Under the pieces are notes generated by a model. That model searched no databases and had not been told where the DNA came from. It saw nothing but the letters and a program-made list of their open reading frames with translations. The position numbers were made by a program, and so were the translations under genes. From Proteiniclasticum ruminis DSM 24773 (GTDB lineage: Bacteria; Bacillota; Clostridia; Clostridiales; Clostridiaceae): 64,000 nt of DNA. Of the stretch, positions 33,075 through 41,255 are shown in pieces (the stretch's first letter is position 1; every line of letters starts with the position of its first letter). The stretch spans positions 1 to 64,000 of the forward strand of contig NZ_JNKC01000001.1 of NCBI RefSeq assembly GCF_000701905.1, given 5' to 3'.

Positions 33075-33836
33075 TTATATCCCAACACTTGGGTGAACAT
33101 ATCTTCTTCTTTTCTTTGTAGCATCACCATATTGTATCGCTTCTACTGGACACCTATTAATACATGCAACACAATGAACACATTGATTCAGAACCCAAAC
33201 CGGTCTTCCATCGACCATTTTAATAGCCTGTACAGGACATATTTCCTCACAGAGATAGCAGGAAATACACCGTTCATCCGCAAAGAATTTTTTAGTGTTT
33301 CTTCCCCGAACATAGAAAGGATATACAGTGCTGGTGAGCAGCTGATCAAACTGGGATGATTTCCGATCTGAAACTCCTTTAACTAAAATAGATTTGGCAA
33401 TTTTATCCAAACGTTCTTCTGCCTTTTTATTGATGTTTTCTCTGTCTTCTTCATCAGATAAATCATAACCCATGATAAAATTATCCACCATCAGAACTGA
33501 AAAAAAAGCTTTTATCTCCAAACCGTGTTCCGCTAAAATCTTACTTACATACCGATCCGCTCCGCCGCTGCTACTGCCACAGGTCATAACCATAAATACA
33601 TAAGAATCTTCATTTCCAGAGATTTTCAGCTTTGTCATAAACTCCTTAACGATTACAGGTGGACCATAATAATATACAGGAAAAACAAAACCAATCTTCT
33701 CTTGGTCTTTCACTTCAAAGGTGAACCGTTCATCTTTATGGCTCTTAGCCATATCAATCACCTTCTCATCCATCATTGACCCAATTCTCTCTGCCGCATA
33801 TCTGGAATTACCAGTTCCACTAAAATAAAAAATCAC
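33075..33836 (-). CDS. EFR1-family flavodoxin-ferredoxin protein
   Basis: 253 residues. N-terminal flavodoxin-like domain with the FMN loop FYFSGTGNSRYAA, and a C-terminal ferredoxin part with two [4Fe-4S] motifs, CISCYLCEEICP and CVHCVACINRCP. The pairing is the EFR1 architecture, frequent in Clostridia and methanogens. It probably shuttles electrons in the cytoplasm; partners are unknown. AGGAGGG precedes ATG 33836. Confidence 0.9.
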   Translation of the reverse strand: MIFYFSGTGNSRYAAERIGSMMDEKVIDMAKSHKDERFTFEVKDQEKIGFVFPVYYYGPPVIVKEFMTKLKISGNEDSYVFMVMTCGSSSGGADRYVSKILAEHGLEIKAFFSVLMVDNFIMGYDLSDEEDRENINKKAEERLDKIAKSILVKGVSDRKSSQFDQLLTSTVYPFYVRGRNTKKFFADERCISCYLCEEICPVQAIKMVDGRPVWVLNQCVHCVACINRCPVEAIQYGDATKKRRRYVHPSVGI

Positions 33837-33962
33837 ATAACACCCCTCCTCATCAAATTTATCTTACCAGTTTTCCTAGAACAATCCTACCGTATCAGAG
33901 AATTACAATCCCCAGAATAGATTTCTCAAAATTTAACTTTGTAAAATTTATTTAGAAAAGCA

Positions 33963-33991
33963 TTGACAAAAAACGCCACTTACATTATGAT
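33963..33991 (+). promoter_or_regulatory. Promoter of the T-box/tcyP transcript
   Basis: Consensus TTGACA and TATGAT with a 17-bp spacer, about 30 bp upstream of the T-box leader. Confidence 0.85.
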
Positions 33992-34019
33992 GTTTATGTA
34001 TTGAATGTAGAGCAAAATA

Positions 34020-34287
34020 GTCGGAATACAATGATGAGAAGAGTACGTTCTGAAGGAAACTTTCAGAGAGAAAATCCCTTGGCTGTGAGGATTTTTAGTG
34101 GAACTGGAACCGAAGTGCATCTCTGAGTACTGAATCGAAGTAATAGTAGACTTCAGCGGGAATGCCCGTTATAGCATTAGGGTATGTTTGTACCCAAAGA
34201 CAATGAGTTATCTCCTTTTGGGGGTTAACAGAGTGGAACCGCGGAAGTATACTTTCGCCTCTGTAAGTAGGGGCGGGAGTTTTTTTA
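34020..34287 (+). promoter_or_regulatory. tcyP leader: Cysteine-specific T-box leader
   Basis: Stem I features are recognisable (GAAGAGTA-like start, AGAGAG bulge, terminal stem around GGCTGTGAGG), then the specifier loop GAAG-TGC-A before TCTCTGAGT, giving TGC (Cys) at 34116-34118. The T-box sequence TGGAACCGCGG is at 34234-34244. A terminator hairpin with T7 spans 34252-34287. Uncharged tRNA-Cys should favour the antiterminator and expression of the cystine carrier downstream. The specifier is read by analogy with other T-boxes. Confidence 0.9.
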
Positions 34288-34360
34288 TACTAAAAATTCT
34301 GCTTTTCTCCATATGTGATCGATTTTGAGCTTACATTCACGAAAATTAAGGAGGAATATT

Positions 34361-35749
34361 ATGAACACAATCTACACTGTACTGGTTCTTGCAGTAGCAG
34401 CACTTATTCTATATGGGCTCTCCTACATGCAGAAAAAACACATGTCCTTTACCAAAAGAGTCCTTACCGCTCTTGTAGTAGGAATTATTTTTGGAGGAGC
34501 TCTTCAACTGATATTTGGTACTGGTTCAGAAGTTATTACCACTTCAAACACATGGATCAACATCATCGGCTCAGGTTACGTCAGACTTCTCAATATGATC
34601 GTCATCCCTCTGGTGTTTGTTGCAATCACCACATCCATTGTAAATCAGGATGCTTCCGCCCTAAAAAAGAGCGCATCAAGCATCATCCTCATCCTCATCC
34701 TTACCACAGCTATTTCAGCTGGTTTAGGTGCTGGAATTGCTGGGATTTTCGGACTTGATTCTAGTGAACTTATAGCTGGACAAGCAGAAACAGCAAGAGG
34801 AGAAGCTCTCGAGACTACTCTCACAGAATTCCAGTCAAAGACTATCCCAGAGCAGATCACAGAGATTATCCCTAGAAATGTATTCTACGCAATGACTGGA
34901 CAAGGATCTTCAGCTACTCTTTCTGTAGTGTTCTTCGCTGCTTTCCTTGGAATCGCCACCATAGGCATCCGCAAAAAGAAGCCGGAAAGCGCTGAGGCAT
35001 TTAAGAACTTCCTCAACATGCTTCACGACATTGTAATGCGAATGGTTACTATGGTACTGCGCCTCACTCCATTTGGTGTGTTCGCACTGCTCAGCAGATT
35101 TGTTTCTACTTCAAACTATACTGAAATATCAAGACTATTTGAATTTGTTCTTGCTTCCTATATTGCAATCATCTTAATGTTTGTTGTTCATTTACTGATT
35201 CTCATGCTGTTTAAACTCAGCCCTACGAAGTACCTGAAAAAAGCCAGTGTTCCGCTGTCTTTCGCTTTCTCTTCCAGATCAAGTGCAGGCACTCTTCCTC
35301 TAAATGTTGAGACTCAGGTGGAGAAATTCGGTGTATCAACAGGAATTGCCAATCTCTCCGCATCACTTGGAACCAGCATCGGTCAAAACGGATGTGCCGG
35401 AATTTATCCAGCAATGCTTGCTGTGATGATAGCTGTCGGAACTGGTGTACCAATGGATGTCAGCTTTTTTGTAAGACTGATTCTCATTACAGCAATCAGT
35501 TCTTTTGGAATTGCAGGTGTTGGTGGAGGTGCAACCTTCGCAGCTCTTACAGTTCTCTCCTCCATGGGTCTTCCCGTGGGTCTTGTAGGACTACTCATTG
35601 CCATTGAGCCACTTATTGATATGGCAAGAACTGCACTGAATGTATCTGGTTCTATGGTTGCAGGCCTGGTTACTGCAAAGAGACTCCATGAGCTGGATAT
35701 GGAGACATACAATAAAGACTTTTCAGATTCTGAAGAAGTTTCTGCATAA
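34361..35749 (+). CDS. tcyP: L-cystine sodium/proton symporter TcyP
   Basis: 462 residues from ATG 34361 (AGGAGG 6 nt upstream). It is close in length and sequence style to TcyP of Bacillus (dicarboxylate/amino acid:cation symporter family): SNTWINIIGSGYVRLLNMIVIPLVF, the serine-rich SSRSSAGTLPLNVE segment, GQNGCAGIYPAM, and the GIAGVGGGATFAAL hairpin region. About eight membrane spans and two re-entrant loops are expected. The Cys T-box in the leader supports cystine as the substrate. Confidence 0.93.
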   Translation: MNTIYTVLVLAVAALILYGLSYMQKKHMSFTKRVLTALVVGIIFGGALQLIFGTGSEVITTSNTWINIIGSGYVRLLNMIVIPLVFVAITTSIVNQDASALKKSASSIILILILTTAISAGLGAGIAGIFGLDSSELIAGQAETARGEALETTLTEFQSKTIPEQITEIIPRNVFYAMTGQGSSATLSVVFFAAFLGIATIGIRKKKPESAEAFKNFLNMLHDIVMRMVTMVLRLTPFGVFALLSRFVSTSNYTEISRLFEFVLASYIAIILMFVVHLLILMLFKLSPTKYLKKASVPLSFAFSSRSSAGTLPLNVETQVEKFGVSTGIANLSASLGTSIGQNGCAGIYPAMLAVMIAVGTGVPMDVSFFVRLILITAISSFGIAGVGGGATFAALTVLSSMGLPVGLVGLLIAIEPLIDMARTALNVSGSMVAGLVTAKRLHELDMETYNKDFSDSEEVSA

Positions 35750-35764
35750 CAAGAATAAAGCCTT

Positions 35765-35796
35765 AAAGAGGAAGTCTGAAAATGACTTCCTCTTTT
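35765..35796 (+). terminator. Terminator of tcyP
   Basis: Stem AAAGAGGAAGTC / GACTTCCTCTTT followed by TTTCT, 15 bp after the stop. Confidence 0.85.
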
Positions 35797-35959
35797 TCTA
35801 CGTGACTTTTTACTCTTTGATGATTGAATCATACTGCTTTTGCCCTTTAGCATCCTACGAGAAGTATTATCCAATGCTTCGTTCATGAGCTTAACAGAAA
35901 TCATTGGTAGGTAAAACAGGTTCCACTCATGGTATACTAAGTCTATTGAGGTGAGTTAC

Positions 35960-37195
35960 ATGAAAAACATTATTTTTCTAGTGGACATGAATGCCTTTTT
36001 CATCAGCTGCGAAATGGTAAGACATGATCATCTGAAAGGGAAACCAAGTGCCGTGGCTGGCGATCCCAAAAAAAGGACCGGGATCATTCTTGCTGCAAAT
36101 TATGAAGCAAGAGCTCTGGGAATTAAGACAGCCATGTCTCTTCATGAAGCGCTGAAAATCTGCCCCGCTCTACAGACAGTCCCTCCCGATCACTCTTATT
36201 ACGAGGAAATGTCTAGTAAAGTAATGGAACTTCTACAAAGATATACGCCACTTGTAGAGCAAAACAGTATCGATGAGGCTTGGCTTGATATGACTGGTTC
36301 ACTTCATCATTTCGGTTCTCCAAGGGAAGCAGCAGCTCAAATTATGAATCAAATCCGTAAAGAACTGAACCTTTGGTGCTCCATTGGAATTTCCAGCAAT
36401 AAATTTCTTTCCAAAATGGCCTCAGAAATGAAGAAACCTTTGGGTATCACGGAACTGTTCCCTCATGAAATCAGAACATTTTTATGGCCGCTGCCCGTTA
36501 AATCTATGTATGGCATAGGAGATAAAACTGCTGAGCTCCTTCACGATGAGCAAATCTGGACCATTGGAGATCTTGCGCGATATGAGAAAGAAAAGCTGAT
36601 TGAAAAATTCGGTAAATCAGGATATATCATGCATCTGCATGCAAATGGAATCGATAAAGATCCTGTAAAAGTACGTACTAGAGATGATCTTAAATCTATT
36701 GGGAAATCCATCACTTTGCCTGCTAACCTTCATGAGTTTTCTGAAGCATCCAAAGTACTGATGAGGCTCTCGGATGAAGTCTCAGCACGCGCTCGGGCTC
36801 TAGATAAAAAAGGACATACCGTCCAGATCGTATTAAAATATCCAAACTTCAAATCAATCACAAGGCAAATGCAAATCCGGTCTACGAATCTTTCAAAATA
36901 TATCTATGAAACAGGTCTGCATCTGCTTCGACAAGTATGGAATCCTTCAAAACCAGTACGCCTCATCGGTATTTCACTGATGGACTTCGATGAAGAAACT
37001 AGCATGAAGCAGCTTAATCTATTTGACACCGTCTCGGAAAACAATACTAGACTAATAGAAATCCAGCGTGATGAAAACCTGCAAAATGCACTAGACCTCA
37101 TCCGTGCTAAGTTCGGAGAGAAAGTAGTGATTCGGGCGTCTATTCTCAGTGCTCCCAGTAAAGATAATACTTCTGCACAGCAAAAAGAGCCCTGA
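35960..37195 (+). CDS. dinB: Y-family DNA polymerase IV (DinB)
   Basis: 411 residues from ATG 35960 (GAGGTG 6 nt upstream; the GTG at 35951 is inside that ribosome site). Motifs: VDMNAFFISCEM (first metal aspartate, near residue 9), the SIDEAWLDMTG active-site segment (~103-113), helix-hairpin-helix in MYGIGDKTAELL, and the little-finger domain to the C-terminus, which contains QLNLFD, a candidate clamp-binding motif. It performs error-prone translesion synthesis. I found no CGAAC-N4-GTTCG LexA box in the upstream region. Confidence 0.92.
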   Translation: MKNIIFLVDMNAFFISCEMVRHDHLKGKPSAVAGDPKKRTGIILAANYEARALGIKTAMSLHEALKICPALQTVPPDHSYYEEMSSKVMELLQRYTPLVEQNSIDEAWLDMTGSLHHFGSPREAAAQIMNQIRKELNLWCSIGISSNKFLSKMASEMKKPLGITELFPHEIRTFLWPLPVKSMYGIGDKTAELLHDEQIWTIGDLARYEKEKLIEKFGKSGYIMHLHANGIDKDPVKVRTRDDLKSIGKSITLPANLHEFSEASKVLMRLSDEVSARARALDKKGHTVQIVLKYPNFKSITRQMQIRSTNLSKYIYETGLHLLRQVWNPSKPVRLIGISLMDFDEETSMKQLNLFDTVSENNTRLIEIQRDENLQNALDLIRAKFGEKVVIRASILSAPSKDNTSAQQKEP

Positions 37196-37216
37196 TATTC
37201 ATCAGGACTCTTCTTT
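37183..37216. terminator. Bidirectional terminator
   Basis: Stem AAAGAG.CCTGAT / ATCAGG.CTCTT with T-run, overlapping the last codons of dinB and convergent with the FAS1 gene. Confidence 0.8.
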
Positions 37217-37235
37217 TCAAATGAGCTGCTTTAAA

Positions 37236-37862
37236 TTATGCTTCTTTCTTCTTAAATAACACCAGTGCTCCTCCAGCTGTCAACGCTGCTGTGAAGAAGA
37301 ATGGAATCGCAACTGGAAGACCTGTTTGTGGTGCTTCACTTTCTTCCAGATCTACTTCCTGGAGAGTAAAGTTAGAAGGAACAAGGACTGTGTCAATGAC
37401 ATGGATTACTCCGTTTGAAGCTTCAATATCAGCTGATGTAACTGCCGATTCATTGATTTTCACTCCAGAACTCAAGTCAACGGTGATTTCCTCTCCGTTC
37501 ACAGTTGCTGCCTTCATGCCATCTGTTAAATCAGTAGACATTACTTTTCCAGAAACAACGTGGTAGGTAAGCACTTTTGCAAGGTCTGGCTGAGCAAGCA
37601 GTTCCTCTGCGGATATATTAAGTGCTGCTAGAAGCTTTTCAAAGGCTGCGTTGGTCGGCGCAAATACAGTAAAAGGTCCATCTCCTTGAAGTGTTTCAAC
37701 AAGTTCAGCTTTCTGAAGTGCAGCGACCAGTATACTGAAGTCAGGATTTCCAACGGCAATGTCTACAATATCATCTGTAGGTGCTGTAGCAAATACAGGA
37801 ATACTAAATACCATCATCATAACTGCAACAAGCATTGAGACTTTTTTCAACATTTTTTTCAT
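37236..37862 (-). CDS. Fasciclin (FAS1)-domain surface protein with sorting signal
   Basis: 208 residues. N-terminal signal peptide (MKKMLKKVSMLVAVMMMVFSIPVFA), one FAS1 domain (DFSILVAALQKAELVETLQGDGPFTVFAPTNAAFEKL… ending VIHVIDTVLVP), then a C-terminal wall-sorting signal: APQTG, a hydrophobic stretch and KKKEA. FAS1 domains mediate adhesion. The APQTG motif resembles the (S/N/P)PxTG substrates of clostridial class B sortases, and a class B sortase gene is divergently transcribed 140 bp away. AGGAGG precedes ATG 37862. Confidence 0.9.
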   Translation of the reverse strand: MKKMLKKVSMLVAVMMMVFSIPVFATAPTDDIVDIAVGNPDFSILVAALQKAELVETLQGDGPFTVFAPTNAAFEKLLAALNISAEELLAQPDLAKVLTYHVVSGKVMSTDLTDGMKAATVNGEEITVDLSSGVKINESAVTSADIEASNGVIHVIDTVLVPSNFTLQEVDLEESEAPQTGLPVAIPFFFTAALTAGGALVLFKKKEA

Positions 37863-38003
37863 TTTTTTGACCTCCTGATTAATTTTGTTTGATTTAATTT
37901 GATTTAATTTGTTTGTACCGTTATAATAACACTACAAATATTCACGGTCCATAAAACCAATGGGATTTCCTCGGGAAATCACAATGTGTGTTTATTTATT
38001 TAA

Positions 38004-38816
38004 TTGGAGGTGATTATCACGAAACGAAAACATATTGCACAAGTACTGATTTTACTTGCTTTAACGCAAGGATACCTGGGATTTAAGCAGTGGAAGACGG
38101 CACAACAGCTGGATGAAGCACACGCAGTCTATAGCGATCTGGAAACAAATCCTCAAGATTTCCATCAATTGGAAGACACACCCCCGATGAGTGCACTTCC
38201 AGTTCCCTCTCCTTCTTCTCCAGATGCCTCTGCTCCTGAATATGTATTTTCCTATAACCCAAATCCCGCATCAGAGTTTCTTCAAAAGAATTCTGATTAT
38301 GTAGGACATCTATACATACCAGGAACAAAAATCAACTATCCCATGGTGAGAGCACAGGACAACGAGTATTACCTTGATCATAATTTTTTCCGGGAGAAAG
38401 ATGCTCTTGGCAGTATTTTCATGGATTATCGGAACATTGGAATGCATCTTGATAAACACACGATCATTTATGGACATTACACAGAGCGAGGCTATATGTT
38501 CGGTGATTTGGATAAATATTTGGATAAAGAATATCTTCTTGAGAATCAGATTATTGAGTTCTCAACACCACAAGGTGTGAAGTTCTTTAAAATATTTTCC
38601 ATTCATATTTCTACAAAAATAAACTCCTATTTGGATACAACTTTCGAAAAAATTTCATTTAGTGATTTTGTGAGTACTTTAAGCGACATTTCACTTATTG
38701 AAGGACTAGAAAAACCCGATGTTACCAAACAGCTTCTTACCCTCTCCACATGCAACTACGCAATAAAAGATGGAAGATTGTTTGTTCATGCAATTGAAAT
38801 TGATAACCCTAATTAA
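38004..38816 (+). CDS. Class B sortase
   Basis: About 270 residues. A signal anchor (HIAQVLILLALTQGYLGF), a Pro/Ser-rich spacer (~55-80) and a sortase core with the catalytic His in IIYGHYT, Cys in TLSTCNY and Arg in DGRLFVHA. Length and the TLSTC motif place it in class B. The start is odd: GGAGG at 38006-38010 sits 8 nt before ACG (38019), exactly where an ATG-AAA-CGA start would be expected; the available in-frame starts are TTG 38004 and GTG 38010, which overlap that ribosome site. It probably anchors the neighbouring FAS1 protein. Confidence 0.88.
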   Translation: MEVIITKRKHIAQVLILLALTQGYLGFKQWKTAQQLDEAHAVYSDLETNPQDFHQLEDTPPMSALPVPSPSSPDASAPEYVFSYNPNPASEFLQKNSDYVGHLYIPGTKINYPMVRAQDNEYYLDHNFFREKDALGSIFMDYRNIGMHLDKHTIIYGHYTERGYMFGDLDKYLDKEYLLENQIIEFSTPQGVKFFKIFSIHISTKINSYLDTTFEKISFSDFVSTLSDISLIEGLEKPDVTKQLLTLSTCNYAIKDGRLFVHAIEIDNPN

Positions 38817-38842
38817 ACCGCTCTTTACAGGAGCGGTTTTTT
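38816..38842 (+). terminator. Terminator of the sortase gene
   Basis: Stem AAACCGCTC / GAGCGGTTT followed by TTTT. Confidence 0.9.
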
Positions 38843-38971
38843 ATTTATAGTGAATTGATCTACTACTGCATTCTCTTATGTCTACCTATTTGTAGAGATA
38901 TTTGGTAAGATAGATGTACTGTTCAAACGCTTTTATAGCATAAAAATTAATCAACAGGCGGTAGTTAGAAT

Positions 38972-40204
38972 ATGAAATATATCAGCAAAGTAAACCCCTC
39001 TTCTAGAATAACTGCAAAGTACTCATTCATTCATGGAAGCTATTGGATGGCATTTGGGGCGACCTACAATTTTGTGACAGTTTATCTTCTTGCAAAGAAT
39101 TACTCAAGTTCTGCCATTGGAATCATTATGGCGATCACAAATATTCTGTCCGCAATACTGCAGCCCGTTGTTGCCTCCTATGCAGATCAGGAAAAAAAAT
39201 ACACCTTGAAATCTCTCATGATGATTTTCCTCTCTTTATCGACCTCATTTTCTATATTGTTGTACTTTACTAAGGCGTCAAATTCCATCAACGCATTTGT
39301 ATATTTTTTATTGCTTCTTTCTATGCTCACAGTCCATCCCCTTCTCAACGGTCTGGGAATGAAATACATTGAAAAGGGATATGGCATAAACTTCGGTTTT
39401 TCAAGAAGCATGGGTTCTCTTACCTACGCTGTGATGTCTGTTGTCCTCGGCAACCTTGTTGACAAGAACGGACCCGAGCTGCTCCCTCTATACTATTTTG
39501 TTCTATTTTTCATAACAACCGCTGCAACTGTTCTATTTCTTCGCAGCTTTCCATATCCAAATGATGAAACCGCTGAAGAGCCAAAAAACCAGCGTGTGAA
39601 ACAGTCCTTGTCCCTCCTGGAGTTTACAAAAATGTACTCTGGTTTCACATTATATCTTGTTGGTGTCATATTTATCTTCATCTGCTTTAATATCATCAAC
39701 ATTTACATGATCCGTATCATTGAATCCGTAGGAGGCAGTGAGAAAAACATGGGCACTGCCTTCGCCATTGCTGCCATTGTTGAACTCCCCTTTATGCTTA
39801 CATTCTCCAGTTTACTGCGAAAATTCAAAATTGAGACATTACTCATCGTATCCGCTTGGGCTTTCACCGCTAAAGTGCTGCTCACTTTCTTCGCGGAATC
39901 ATTGCTCGTCATTTATATTGCACAAGGATTTCAGATGTTTTCTTACGCGCTATTTATCCCAGGATCAATTTACTACGTTACTACATCGCTTCATAAAAGC
40001 CATATGTTGAAGGGACAAGCATATACAACATCCGCCACAACTGTCGGAGCGGTCTTAGGCAGCCTCATCGGTGGGTACCTCCTATCTTTCACCACCATCA
40101 GAACTATGCTTGCAGTAGGGTTTATCGTATCAATCATAGGTACACTCCTGATGATCCTGGGTATTCGAAAAGCAACATTGTGCTCACAAGAAAAACTGAT
40201 GTAA
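38972..40204 (+). CDS. MFS transporter
   Basis: 410 residues with about twelve hydrophobic segments. The overall pattern (MAFGATYNFVTVYLLAKNYSSSAIGIIMAITNILSAILQPVVASYADQEKK) resembles the LacY/nucleoside-symporter-like group of the major facilitator superfamily: the cytoplasmic loop 2-3 motif ends in ADQEKK, a variant of the MFS loop motif. Substrate not predictable. It stands alone, after the sortase terminator and before a lipoprotein gene. Confidence 0.85.
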   Translation: MKYISKVNPSSRITAKYSFIHGSYWMAFGATYNFVTVYLLAKNYSSSAIGIIMAITNILSAILQPVVASYADQEKKYTLKSLMMIFLSLSTSFSILLYFTKASNSINAFVYFLLLLSMLTVHPLLNGLGMKYIEKGYGINFGFSRSMGSLTYAVMSVVLGNLVDKNGPELLPLYYFVLFFITTAATVLFLRSFPYPNDETAEEPKNQRVKQSLSLLEFTKMYSGFTLYLVGVIFIFICFNIINIYMIRIIESVGGSEKNMGTAFAIAAIVELPFMLTFSSLLRKFKIETLLIVSAWAFTAKVLLTFFAESLLVIYIAQGFQMFSYALFIPGSIYYVTTSLHKSHMLKGQAYTTSATTVGAVLGSLIGGYLLSFTTIRTMLAVGFIVSIIGTLLMILGIRKATLCSQEKLM

Positions 40205-40275
40205 GTTCTATGATGCACAAATATTCGTATCTGTAACAGACATAGAAGAACTGTTCTGTTTTCACCAGAATGAAC

Positions 40276-40303
40276 TTGATTTATTCAACCTAAGTGCTAT
40301 GAT
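40276..40303 (+). promoter_or_regulatory. Probable promoter of the TP-rich lipoprotein gene
   Basis: TTGATT and TATGAT with a 16-bp spacer. The transcript would have a ~170-nt leader that contains a hairpin (CAGT..GTCC TTTC GGAC..ACTG, about 40421-40446) shortly before the ribosome site. Confidence 0.45.
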
Positions 40304-40476
40304 GTGTATTGAGATATCGATAATAATTTTATTGGATAAGTAATATACCATTAACCAAAACCAACTGATTAGTGGCATCTTTTAATGATTCCATAAGTTG
40401 TTTTCCAATTATCTCAATTTATCAGTCGTGTCCTTTCGGACCACTGAAATTCTATAGCTCAAAGGAGAGTTACATT

Positions 40477-40989
40477 ATGAAAAAAACACTAACACTCGTA
40501 ATCGCTGCAGCACTTTCTGTTCTATTCGTAGTTGGTTGTGCCGCTGAGAAAGAAACTCCTGAAACTCCAGCTGAAACCCCTGTTGAAACTCCAGCTGAAA
40601 CCCCAGAAGAAAAGGTCTCAATCAACTCTATGTTGGAAAAGAGAGAGCTTACAGCTGAGGAAATGACTTCTCTGGAAAAAGTGGTATCTCTGATGAGAAC
40701 TGTTGAAGATACTGTTCAAGTATCTGTGTTCAACATGACAGAGATAGATGGTGGATTCAACATTGAATTTGTTCTGAAGAACAATTTCAAAGAGAAAACT
40801 GTTGTTGAAAAGGATACTGTGATTGTAATTACAACACAGGAAGATGAAGTCATCGAAATTCCAGTTCCAGCAGACATCGAAATCGAAGCAAACGGTGGCG
40901 CAATATTCGAAGCCGAAGTACTCACCGATAAGCTTACTGCTAGAAAAGACATCTATTTCATTGAATTCAAAGCAGAAGACGCTGAATAA
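40477..40989 (+). CDS. TP-rich-linker lipoprotein of unknown function
   Basis: 170 residues from ATG 40477 (AAAGGAG 9 nt upstream). Lipobox FVVGC puts the lipidated Cys near residue 21. A repetitive ETPxETP linker follows (about residues 26-45), built from a 20-bp repeat at 24-bp spacing, much like the linker of PstS in this window. The C-terminal ~120 residues form a beta-rich domain (VQVSVFNMTEIDGGFNIEFVLKNNFKEKTVVEKDTV…), suggestive of an immunoglobulin-like fold such as intracellular-proteinase-inhibitor BsuPI, which I cannot confirm. Single gene with its own terminator. Confidence 0.75.
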   Translation: MKKTLTLVIAAALSVLFVVGCAAEKETPETPAETPVETPAETPEEKVSINSMLEKRELTAEEMTSLEKVVSLMRTVEDTVQVSVFNMTEIDGGFNIEFVLKNNFKEKTVVEKDTVIVITTQEDEVIEIPVPADIEIEANGGAIFEAEVLTDKLTARKDIYFIEFKAEDAE

Positions 40990-41024
40990 TAACGAGTAAA
41001 ACTCAGTTTCACAATATAATTCAG

Positions 41025-41060
41025 AAAAAAACAGTGTATGGCAACATACGCTGTTTTTTT
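41025..41060 (+). terminator. Terminator of the lipoprotein gene
   Basis: AAAAACAG.GTATG / CATAC.CTGTTTTTTT hairpin. Confidence 0.9.
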
Positions 41061-41172
41061 GAATATTATCTCATTGTCCGAATCCCTTCAACAGATAAGT
41101 ACATCAAGCCTCTTGAAACTTCAATGCTCGTTCTATTTAGAACTTCAAATGGTGTCATAATTATATGATTAT

Positions 41173-41214
41173 AAAGACCAGATTCTTTGATTTAAAAATC
41201 AGAATCTGGTCTTT
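41173..41214. terminator. Terminator of the two-component operon
   Basis: Perfect 13-bp outer stem AAAGACCAGATTC / GAATCTGGTCTTT with an inner TGATT/AATCA stem, about 40 bp beyond the histidine-kinase stop. Confidence 0.7.
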
Positions 41215-41255
41215 AATATTTTGCATATACTTCATGATAGACTCATTCCGTAATA

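Noticed and set aside
34315-34758. His/Cys/Ser-rich 147-residue frame overlapping tcyP
   Set aside because: Out-of-frame reading of the start of tcyP; the tcyP frame has the ribosome site and clear homology.
35900-35959. SOS (LexA) box before dinB
   Set aside because: I looked for CGAAC-N4-GTTCG or close variants and found none.
37880-37915. Repeated GATTTAATTT motif upstream of the FAS1 gene as an operator
   Set aside because: Two A-T-rich 10-bp copies only, within a low-complexity leader; not distinguishable from chance slippage.
41173-41214. Long perfect inverted repeat as a possible mobile repeat (MITE or REP-like)
   Set aside because: Single copy in the window and well placed as the terminator of the two-component operon.
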